DNA from: UBA946 sp031550725
GTDB lineage: Bacteria; Bacillota; Clostridia; Oscillospirales; Ruminococcaceae
Assembly (NCBI GenBank): GCA_031550725.1
Contig: JAVBOH010000022.1
Location: 1 to 29,172, forward strand
Direction: 5' to 3'
DNA: 29,172 nucleotides
In this document: piece after piece, positions 15,035 through 22,166 of the stretch
Position numbering within the stretch: the first letter of the stretch is position 1
Layout: every line of letters starts with the position of its first letter
Position numbers and translations under genes: made by a program
Notes under the pieces: generated by a model
The model's input: only the letters and a program-made list of their open reading frames with translations
Database searches by the model: none
Told to the model about the DNA's origin: nothing

Positions 15035-15046
15035 GCAAGCGATTGC
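15035..15046. promoter_or_regulatory. Proximal LacI-family operator
   Basis: GCAAGCGATTGC fits the LacI-family form GCAANCGNTTGC exactly (five of six pairs symmetric, central CG). It sits at the predicted transcription start and so would block RNA polymerase. The downstream regulator is the obvious candidate to bind it, giving autoregulation. Confidence 0.65.
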
Positions 15047-15090
15047 GCATTGTAAAAAATAACAAATATAAAGTGAGGCGATATTGTGAT

Positions 15091-16128
15091 ATGAATGGCG
15101 GTATGGTTACTGAAAAAATTACAAAAAAAGTATCACTTGGTGATGTCGCTAAGGAATTAAATGTATCAAAATCTACCGTTTCAAGAGTGCTTTCTGGAAA
15201 GGGAAGAATTGGTGAAGAAACAAAACAGCGTGTACTTGAATGTATTGAACGGCTCAATTACCGTCCAAATGCAATTGCAAAAAGTCTTGCGCAGTCAAAA
15301 ACCTTTAACATCGGTGTTGTTTTTCCTGCTGATAAGGAGTTAAGTCAGATACCATTTTTTCAATCTTGCTTGATTGGTGTATGTGAAGTTACTTCTGCAC
15401 TTGATTATGATGTCGTGGTTGCAACGGCGACTGCAAATGACATTTCACAGCTTGTAAGACTTATACATAATAACAAGGTTGACGGTGTGGTTTTAACACG
15501 TTCCATTGTTGATGACCCTGCGGTTGCTTTTTTGAAAAGTGAGAATATGCCGTTTGTTTTGATTGGTTCTTCGACAGACAGTGCTGTTGTTCAGATTGAT
15601 ACAGACCATGAAGCTGCTTGTGCTGAACTTACAGAGCATTTGCTTAGGAACGGCTGTAAAAAGCCCGCACTCTTAATTGGCAGCAGAAAGCATATTGTTA
15701 ATAAAAGCAGATATCAGGGATTTAAAAGTGCTATGCATAAAAAATATACAGATGCATATTCGGAAATTGTTTTCGATGATATGAGCAGCGGTGATGTGAT
15801 TGAACGTGCAGTTATTGATTTGCTTGGACTTGATTGTGATACGATAATATGCGGTGATGATTATATTTGCAGCAGGGTTATAAAGGTTATTGATGAACGT
15901 GGTTTGATATCAAAGTCTGGCATAAAAATCGCAAGTTTTTATAATAATCAATATCTTAAAAATCATATTCCACCGATTTCAGCAATTGATGTCGATGCAT
16001 CAGAGCTTGGAATTGCTGCCGGAAACAGCATTGTGAATTTGATAAAGGGTGAGCTTGTTCCGAGAAAAATGCTGCTTGGATATACACTTTCTACAAGGAA
16101 AATGCATTCCGTAAACAATGTATATTAA
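15091..16128 (+). CDS. LacI-family transcriptional regulator of the galactan locus
   Basis: The 345-residue protein has the LacI-type N-terminal helix-turn-helix (VSLGDVAKELNVSKSTVSRV) and hinge (LNYRPNAIAKSLAQSKT), then a periplasmic-binding-protein-like ligand domain (NIGVVFPADKE, GVVLTRSIVDD, DTDHEAACAELTEHLL, DTIICGDDYI, DVDASELGIAAG). It is probably a repressor released by a galacto-oligosaccharide, judging by its neighbours. The ATG at 15091 follows GAGG with slightly long spacing; in-frame alternatives are TTG at 15043 (in the operator) and ATG at 15103. Only 55 bases separate it from the binding-protein gene, with no hairpin, so both are probably co-transcribed from the operator-controlled promoter. 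The true ligand is inferred from context only. Confidence 0.92.
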   Translation: MNGGMVTEKITKKVSLGDVAKELNVSKSTVSRVLSGKGRIGEETKQRVLECIERLNYRPNAIAKSLAQSKTFNIGVVFPADKELSQIPFFQSCLIGVCEVTSALDYDVVVATATANDISQLVRLIHNNKVDGVVLTRSIVDDPAVAFLKSENMPFVLIGSSTDSAVVQIDTDHEAACAELTEHLLRNGCKKPALLIGSRKHIVNKSRYQGFKSAMHKKYTDAYSEIVFDDMSSGDVIERAVIDLLGLDCDTIICGDDYICSRVIKVIDERGLISKSGIKIASFYNNQYLKNHIPPISAIDVDASELGIAAGNSIVNLIKGELVPRKMLLGYTLSTRKMHSVNNVY

Positions 16129-16183
16129 CCCGTGGGGGGTTATATAATAAATAATGAAACTTAATTACTTTGGAGGTAAGATT

Positions 16184-17407
16184 ATGAAAAAAAGAGTTTT
16201 AGCATCAGTTTTAGCGGCATCACTTGTTTTGCCAACACTTACAGCTTGTTCTAGCGATAAAGGTACTAATGACACAAACACTGGTGAAATCACAACTGAG
16301 AACATCTCACTTAAGGTTTGGGAATCAGTTGAGGGTCCTGATAAGTGGATTCAGCAGGCAGGTGAGAAATTTACAGAAAAATATCCTAACATCAAGATTG
16401 AATATGTTAATGTTGAGCTTGGTGATTCTGTAAGTGCTATCGCACTTGACGGTCCTGCTGGAACAGGTGCTGACTTGTTCGCTGCGCCACATGATAAGCT
16501 TGGTGAATTGGTTGTTGGCGGTCATATTAATCCTACTGTAAATGCTGACAGCATTTCAAAGTCTGTTCTTGGCGCTTGTGCTGACGCTTTGACTTATGAC
16601 GGCACTATGTATGGTTATCCAACATCCGCTGAAACTTATGCTTTGTTTTACAACAAGGATTTGATTTCCGAAGCTGATGTTCCAAAGACTTGGGATGATT
16701 TGTATACTTGGTGTAAGGATTTTAACACTGCAAATTCCGATAAGTACGGTTTTGTTATGGATGTTACTTCAATCTACTACTCAATTTTGTTTACTACTGC
16801 TAACGGCAACCGTTTGTTCGGCGAAGGCGGTACTGATACTTCAAATTCATACCTTAACACTGCTGATGCTGTAACAGGTATGAAAATGTTCCAGAAACTT
16901 CATGATGTAATTCCTGTTGCATCTGCTGATATGGGAACAAATACTGCTGACGGTGCTTTCATGTCAGGTACTGCTGCAATGCATATTTCTGGACCTTGGA
17001 ATGTTAGCCAGTTTACTGATGCAGGTCTTAACTTTGGTGTTACAACTATCCCATCACTAACTGCTGGCGGTGATCCTGCTGCATCATTCTCCGGTACAAG
17101 AGGTATGTTCGTTTCTGCATATTCTGACCATCCGCTTGAGGCTGCTTTGTTTGCTGAATTCTTAATTTCTGACGAAATGCAGCAGCTTCGCTACGAAATC
17201 ACAGGCGCACTTCCATCTGTTGATATCACTGTTGACAGCGAATATTCACAGGGCTTTATTAAGCAGCTTGATTATGCATTCCCTATGCCATCAATTCCAC
17301 AGATGACTGCTTTCTGGGAGTCTGCTGGTGCAGCTTCATGCAACATCTGGGAAGGTGCTGATGTTCAGGCAGAGCTTGATGCATTGAATACTGCTATTGT
17401 TGGTTAA
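16184..17407 (+). CDS. ganS: ABC transporter sugar-binding lipoprotein (galacto-oligosaccharide)
   Basis: This extracellular solute-binding protein family 1 (MalE-like) lipoprotein is 407 residues long. The signal peptide MKKRVLASVLAASLVLPTLTAC ends in a lipobox with Cys22, followed by a flexible SSDKGTNDTN linker. The mature part shows the family pattern: VWESVEGPDKWIQQAGEKF, ADLFAAPHDKLGELV, YGYPTSAETYALFYNKDL, PKTWDDLYTWC, GPWNVSQF and a late FPMPSIPQMTAFW segment. GGAGG 9 nt upstream fixes the ATG at 16184. It should capture galactan oligosaccharides released by the GH53 enzyme and pass them to the two permeases. A palindromic element and a terminator follow, so it is probably expressed above the permeases. 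Ligand specificity is inferred from the locus. Confidence 0.92.
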   Translation: MKKRVLASVLAASLVLPTLTACSSDKGTNDTNTGEITTENISLKVWESVEGPDKWIQQAGEKFTEKYPNIKIEYVNVELGDSVSAIALDGPAGTGADLFAAPHDKLGELVVGGHINPTVNADSISKSVLGACADALTYDGTMYGYPTSAETYALFYNKDLISEADVPKTWDDLYTWCKDFNTANSDKYGFVMDVTSIYYSILFTTANGNRLFGEGGTDTSNSYLNTADAVTGMKMFQKLHDVIPVASADMGTNTADGAFMSGTAAMHISGPWNVSQFTDAGLNFGVTTIPSLTAGGDPAASFSGTRGMFVSAYSDHPLEAALFAEFLISDEMQQLRYEITGALPSVDITVDSEYSQGFIKQLDYAFPMPSIPQMTAFWESAGAASCNIWEGADVQAELDALNTAIVG

Positions 17408-17423
17408 TTTTAAGTATATTAGA

Positions 17424-17576
17424 CCAGTTCGAAAACTGTGCCACGGCGGAAAAACAATCTTTTTTTCGTCGTTCTGCGTTAAAAATTCTTGAAATACGAG
17501 AGTATTCCTTGCAAAATTTTGCCTTGAACAGCGAAAAAAATCTTTGTTTTCCGCTCGTGTCAAGTTTTAAAACAAC
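17424..17576. repeat. Long palindromic (MITE-like) element after the binding-protein gene
   Basis: This stretch of about 150 bases is an imperfect inverted repeat centred near 17500. Arm 17446-17468 (GCGGAAAAACAATC...) matches the complement of 17532-17554 in about 19 of 23 positions. Inner segments from GTTCTGCG to GAAATAC match the complement of GTATTCC to GAAC, with GAGA at the centre. There is no coding frame. In RNA it would form a long hairpin just after the stop codon, and could protect the upstream message or be a remnant of a small mobile element. Confidence 0.65.
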
Positions 17577-17612
17577 TCTATTTAATTTTTCATTGGTTTA
17601 AATTGTTTAATG

Positions 17613-17644
17613 AAAAGGGAGATGATCCAGCCATCTCCCTTTTT
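17613..17644 (+). terminator. Internal terminator between binding protein and permeases
   Basis: AAAAGGGAGATG (17613-17624) pairs with CATCTCCCTTTT (17632-17643) over a 7-nt loop, with the T tract built into the 3' arm. It probably allows partial read-through, a common way to make more binding protein than permease. Confidence 0.82.
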
Positions 17645-17650
17645 CAAAAA

Positions 17651-17728
17651 CAATTATTTGCCGAAAGCCGATAAATAATGTGTACCATCGAAAACAAATA
17701 ATACTTATCGGTTTTCAGCAAATAATTG
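17651..17728. repeat. 24-bp inverted repeat upstream of the permease genes
   Basis: Bases 17651-17674 (CAATTATTTGCC...) pair with 17705-17728 (...CAGCAAATAATTG) over 24 positions with one mismatch and one G-U pair; the loop is 30 nt. It lies 43 bases before the permease ATG and is too long for a typical operator. It may be an mRNA structural element that sets where 3'-to-5' decay stops or where the permease message begins, or a palindromic repeat. Confidence 0.6.
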
Positions 17729-17771
17729 CAAGTGTTAAGCATAGCTTCATTTTATATAAGGGGGTTATTTT

Positions 17772-19100
17772 ATGGATGTTTCCTTAAATCGTGATGGTAC
17801 ATCAAAATCAAAAGTAAAGATTGCCAGTATAATTTTCATGGGTCTTGGACATATTTTATTTCTTAAGCAATACATCAAAGGTGCATTTTTTGCACTAATT
17901 GAAATTTTGGTGCTGATTATGTCACCAAAGATTATTAACACTATTATCGGACTTATCACACTTGGTGACCCGCATCCCGAACTGCCTATCAAACAGCGTG
18001 ACAACTCGGTTTTCATGATGATTGACGGTATTGTAATTCTTGCTGTTGTATTCATTTTTGTCTTGATTTATGTTTTATCTGTTAAAAGTGCAATGTCCGA
18101 TTATAAAAGCTATTGCATAAACGGATATTTACATTCAAACAAAAAGGTTATAGCAAACCTTGCCGATAAAGCATTTCCTGTTGTCGGCTTAATTCCACTT
18201 ATCCTTATGGTTTTGTTTTTCGTTATAGTTCCGCTTTTATTCTCCGCTGCGGTTGCATTTACTAACTATTCAAGCCCTGACCATATCGCTCCGAATAATA
18301 CTGTTGACTGGGTTGGTTTTCGGAATTTTGCTGACCTTTTCGGTGGTAATGCAACTTGGACTGGTGCTTTCGGCAGAGTTGCTGTATGGACACTTATCTG
18401 GGCAGTGCTTGCAACAATCACTTGCTATGCAGGCGGTATGATAATGGCAGTAGTATTGCATGACTCAAAGCTTAAATCAAGTGCTATTTTCCGTTCGATA
18501 TTTATTCTGCCATATGCTGTACCGACTGTTGTTACTATGCTTGTTTGGAATAACCTTTTAAACGGCAGCTTTGGTACGATTAACCGTACACTGATTGCTT
18601 TAGGAATTATCGCAAAGGATACTGTTATTCCTTGGCTTTCTGATCCTAACATGGCAAAATTTACTTGCGTGCTAATTAATTTATGGGCAGGTTTTCCATA
18701 CTTTATGCTACTTACAATGGGTACAATGACATCGATTAATGAGGATATTTTTGAGGCAGCAAGAATTGACGGTGCAAACAGATTTCAGATTTTCAGGTCG
18801 ATTACATTGCCGACAGTTTTGTATCAGACAACACCTCTTATCATTATGTCATTTACACATAACATCAACAATTTCGGTGCGATATTCTTCCTAACAGGAG
18901 GAAATCCAAAGGTTGCTGATACAACGACAACCTATGCAAAGGGTACGGATATTGTTGTAACCTGGATTTATAACCTGACTGTTAATATGCAGAGATATAA
19001 TTATGCTGCAGTGCTTGCGGTTTGTATATTTGTTGTTCTTGCACCATTTGCAGTTTTTAACTTCATGCGAACTAAATCATTTAAGGATGGTGAGATGTAA
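17772..19100 (+). CDS. ganP: ABC sugar permease, MalF/GanP type
   Basis: The 442-residue integral membrane protein is a MalF-type subunit of a carbohydrate ABC importer. An N-terminal extension (IASIIFMGLGHILFLKQYIKGAFFALIEIL), with its own membrane segments, is typical of GanP/MalF-like permeases of Firmicutes. Further hydrophobic segments follow, and the ATPase-contact EAA loop reads EDIFEAARIDGANRFQIFRSITLP. AAGGGGG 7 nt upstream supports the ATG. The stop overlaps the next permease start by one base (TAATG), indicating translational coupling. The imported substrate is probably galacto-oligosaccharide, judging from the linked GH53 and GH35 genes. No ATPase gene is present in the locus, so a shared MsmX-type protein is inferred. 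Confidence 0.92.
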   Translation: MDVSLNRDGTSKSKVKIASIIFMGLGHILFLKQYIKGAFFALIEILVLIMSPKIINTIIGLITLGDPHPELPIKQRDNSVFMMIDGIVILAVVFIFVLIYVLSVKSAMSDYKSYCINGYLHSNKKVIANLADKAFPVVGLIPLILMVLFFVIVPLLFSAAVAFTNYSSPDHIAPNNTVDWVGFRNFADLFGGNATWTGAFGRVAVWTLIWAVLATITCYAGGMIMAVVLHDSKLKSSAIFRSIFILPYAVPTVVTMLVWNNLLNGSFGTINRTLIALGIIAKDTVIPWLSDPNMAKFTCVLINLWAGFPYFMLLTMGTMTSINEDIFEAARIDGANRFQIFRSITLPTVLYQTTPLIIMSFTHNINNFGAIFFLTGGNPKVADTTTTYAKGTDIVVTWIYNLTVNMQRYNYAAVLAVCIFVVLAPFAVFNFMRTKSFKDGEM

Positions 19101-19963
19101 TGGAGAACAAGTATGATTTTACTAAGTCCTATAAAGCTACTCAAAAGCTATATCAAGGCTTTGTGCTGATATTCCTTATTGTAACAAGTTTAATTGTTCT
19201 TTATCCGCTTGTTTATACTGTCAGTGCAGCTTTTACCCCTGGTAGTTCTGTTTCTTCACTTAGCATTATTCCATTTGGTGATGGTGTTACACTTGACCAC
19301 TTTAAAAAGCTTTTCAATGAAACTAACTATATCCGCTGGTTTAAAAATACGCTGATTATTGCAACTGGTACTTCTGTTTCAACCATACTTGTATGCTCGG
19401 TTTCTGCATATATTTTCTCACGTTTCCGTTTTGCATTTAAAAAAGGTATGATGATGACACTTCTTATTCTGCAGATATTCCCTTCATTTTTAGGTATGGT
19501 TTCAATTTATGTTATCCTTATGAGAATTGGTGGTCTTGACACTCTTTGGGGTATGGTTTTGATTTATCTTGCAGGTAATATTCCTTATAATACTTGGCTT
19601 GTTAAAAGCTATATTGATGTTATTCCAAAAAGTCTTGATGAGGCTGCTAGAATTGACGGTGCAAGCAATACCCGTGTGTTCTTCCAGATTGTTCTTCCGC
19701 AGGCAAAGCCTATCTTGGTTTTCCTTGCAATTACTAGCTTTGTTGGGCCTTGGATGGAGTATATATTCTCAAAGATGATACTTCGTTCTAATGAAAATCA
19801 AACACTTGCACTTGGTCTTTACAGCTTCGTTACCGAAAAGAAAAATGACTTCACTATTTTCTGTGCAGGTTCATTGTTAATTACAATACCGTTCATAGTT
19901 TTCTTTGTGATTACACAGAAAATGCTTGTAACATCGCTTGGCGGTGCGGCTGTTAAGGAGTAA
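19100..19963 (+). CDS. ganQ: ABC sugar permease, MalG/GanQ type
   Basis: The 287-residue second permease subunit has about six membrane segments (starting GFVLIFLIVTSLIVLYPLVY) and the EAA loop KSLDEAARIDGASNTRVFFQ. The C terminus, ITQKMLVTSLGGAAVKE, is close to that of MalG-type permeases, where the tail enters the ATPase-permease interface. Its start overlaps the ganP stop by one base, and GATGG provides only a weak ribosome binding site, so translation is probably coupled. A hairpin terminator follows within 25 bases and separates the transport genes from the GH35 gene. Together with GanP and the lipoprotein it forms the import system. Assignment to galactan oligosaccharides is by context. 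Confidence 0.92.
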   Translation: MENKYDFTKSYKATQKLYQGFVLIFLIVTSLIVLYPLVYTVSAAFTPGSSVSSLSIIPFGDGVTLDHFKKLFNETNYIRWFKNTLIIATGTSVSTILVCSVSAYIFSRFRFAFKKGMMMTLLILQIFPSFLGMVSIYVILMRIGGLDTLWGMVLIYLAGNIPYNTWLVKSYIDVIPKSLDEAARIDGASNTRVFFQIVLPQAKPILVFLAITSFVGPWMEYIFSKMILRSNENQTLALGLYSFVTEKKNDFTIFCAGSLLITIPFIVFFVITQKMLVTSLGGAAVKE

Positions 19964-19983
19964 TATTAATGCATCTTACTATT

Positions 19984-20028
19984 GTGAATAGCGGATAGGT
20001 ATGTTTATTCGCTATTCACTTTTGTTTT
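19984..20028 (+). terminator. Terminator/attenuator between ganQ and the GH35 gene
   Basis: GTGAATAGCG (19984-19993) pairs with CGCTATTCAC (20010-20019) over a 16-nt loop, followed by TTTTGTTTTG. It probably reduces rather than abolishes read-through, since no good promoter is visible before the GH35 gene. Confidence 0.65.
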
Positions 20029-20084
20029 GTTCAAATGACAAAATATAACATAATATACCAAATAAAGATAAAGGAATTGTCGAT

Positions 20085-22139
20085 ATGAATATATTTAGCT
20101 ATAATAATAAATATTTAATCAAGGATGATAAGCCTTGGTTTCCTGTGATGGGTGAGTTTCATTACTCACGTTATCCAAAAGAATTCTGGCGTGATGAGCT
20201 TTTTAAAATGAAAGCTGGCGGTGTTAATGTTGTGTCCTCATATGTAATTTGGATTCATCATGAGGAGATAGAAAATGAATATGATTTCACAGAAAATAAG
20301 GATTTGCGTTATTTTGTGGAGTGTTGCAGAGAATGTGGTATTTTCATGTTTTTGCGCATTGGTCCATGGTCACACGCTGAGGCTAGAAACGGTGGCTTTC
20401 CTGACTGGCTTATTAAAAAACATCCCAATGCTCGTACAAATGACGAGGGGTATTTAGCAGAAGTTAAGAAGTTTTATCAACGTATTTATAAAGAAGTTAA
20501 GGGAGAATTTATTGGTGACGGCGGTGCTATAATTGGTGTTCAGATTGAAAATGAGTATGGTCACTGCGGCGGACTTCAAGGAGAGGACGGCGAAAATCAT
20601 ATGCGCACCCTTACTTCATATGCTAAGGAAATCGGATATGATGTGCCGCTTTATACTGCAACTGGATGGGGAGGTGCTGTAACAGGAGGACTTTTGCCTG
20701 TTATGGGTGGATACTGCGATGCGCCTTGGGATATCAGCACGAAAAAACTTGAACCTAGTGGAAATTATGTTATCACACATGAGAGAAACGACCATGGTAT
20801 TGGTTCAGACCATCATATTGGCTATGGCGTTACCTTTGACTTTAATGATTTCCCATATTTAACTGCTGAGCTTGGCGGCGGATTGCAGGTTACTCACCAC
20901 AGACGTCCGCTGTCAACAGGCAAGGATATAGGTGCAATGTCATTGACAAAGCTTGCAAGCGGTGTCACACTGCTTGGCTATTATATGTATCACGGCGGCA
21001 CAAATCCTCATGGTAAGCTAACAACCTTGCAGGAGTCAAAAGCGACAGGATATTTGAATGACTTACCAGAATATTCATACGATTTTAATGCACCACTAAA
21101 AGAATATGGGCAGCCTTCAGATGCTTTCAAGGAAATAAAATTACTATCAATGTTCCTTGCTGATTTTGGAAGTGAGTTATGCAAAATGGATGCTTATATT
21201 CCTGATTGTGTGCCTGATAAGCCTGAAAATCTCAAGGATTTACGTTATTCTGTTCGCCATGACGGAACATCGGGATATGTTTTTGTTAACAACTATCAGC
21301 GTTTATATACAATGGCTAAGCATAATAATTATACACTAACTGCCCATATCGGCAATGTTAAATATGAACTGCCTGAAATGGATATTTTGAATGAGGATTA
21401 TTTCTTTTATCCGCTTAATATGAAGCTTAAAAATGCTGCATTAAAATATATGATGGCGACACCATTGTGCATTTTGAATGAGGATACTTATGTATTTTAT
21501 TCCGATAAACCTGCTCCATACGAACTTGACGGTATCGCAAAAATTATGCTTATTTCAAGGAATGATGCTTTAAATTCATATAAAATTAAGCTTGATAAGG
21601 AATATTTGGTTATCGCTGATGGTATAGTGCGTGAAAGTGAAAATGGGTATGTTCTTCACAGGAGTGAAAATGCGGAAATTAAATCATATCCTGCTTTTAA
21701 AAATATCCCAAATGGATTTATATTGAGCAGAAAAGATGGCGAGTTTACTGTTTATACTAAGGTTTGCTCAGATAGCATGCCATCGGCAGAAATAAAAATA
21801 AATACCATTTCAAAGAGTGTTAAACGTTATACAATTAATATGGATTATGACAATTGCAATGGTTATGACGAGTGTTTTGTTACCTTGAAATATTATGGTG
21901 ACAGTGCAAAACTGTATATTGACGGAAAACTTGAGGATGATGATTTTTATACTGGTGATGGCTGGACAACAGGACTTAAGCGTTATGGTTATCCAGAAAA
22001 ATTCGAAGTTGAAATATATTCTTTGAATAAAAATGATGACATTTATCTTGAGATTGAGCCAACTTATAAAAATGGTGTGGCTTGTGATGTTGGCTGCATT
22101 TCTGTCAGAGCAGAGTATTTATCATTTTTAGTAAATTAA
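20085..22139 (+). CDS. GH35 family beta-galactosidase (intracellular)
   Basis: The 684-residue protein has no signal peptide and should act in the cytoplasm, releasing galactose from imported galacto-oligosaccharides. GH35 hallmarks are the N-terminal GEFHYSRYPKEFWRDELFKM and VVSSYVIWIHHE, LRIGPWSHAEARNGGFPDWL, the acid/base segment GVQIENEYG (Glu157 expected) and a later FPYLTAELGGG (Glu262 probably the nucleophile), then YYMYHGGTNPHG. The C-terminal half is a set of beta-rich domains with no clear catalytic motif. AAGGA 9 nt upstream sets the ATG. Typical gan operons of Bacillus use a GH42 enzyme in this role, so GH35 is a substitution. The GH53 gene follows after 27 bases. Confidence 0.92.
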   Translation: MNIFSYNNKYLIKDDKPWFPVMGEFHYSRYPKEFWRDELFKMKAGGVNVVSSYVIWIHHEEIENEYDFTENKDLRYFVECCRECGIFMFLRIGPWSHAEARNGGFPDWLIKKHPNARTNDEGYLAEVKKFYQRIYKEVKGEFIGDGGAIIGVQIENEYGHCGGLQGEDGENHMRTLTSYAKEIGYDVPLYTATGWGGAVTGGLLPVMGGYCDAPWDISTKKLEPSGNYVITHERNDHGIGSDHHIGYGVTFDFNDFPYLTAELGGGLQVTHHRRPLSTGKDIGAMSLTKLASGVTLLGYYMYHGGTNPHGKLTTLQESKATGYLNDLPEYSYDFNAPLKEYGQPSDAFKEIKLLSMFLADFGSELCKMDAYIPDCVPDKPENLKDLRYSVRHDGTSGYVFVNNYQRLYTMAKHNNYTLTAHIGNVKYELPEMDILNEDYFFYPLNMKLKNAALKYMMATPLCILNEDTYVFYSDKPAPYELDGIAKIMLISRNDALNSYKIKLDKEYLVIADGIVRESENGYVLHRSENAEIKSYPAFKNIPNGFILSRKDGEFTVYTKVCSDSMPSAEIKINTISKSVKRYTINMDYDNCNGYDECFVTLKYYGDSAKLYIDGKLEDDDFYTGDGWTTGLKRYGYPEKFEVEIYSLNKNDDIYLEIEPTYKNGVACDVGCISVRAEYLSFLVN

Positions 22140-22166
22140 CATGATAAAATGAAAGGATAGGGGAGA

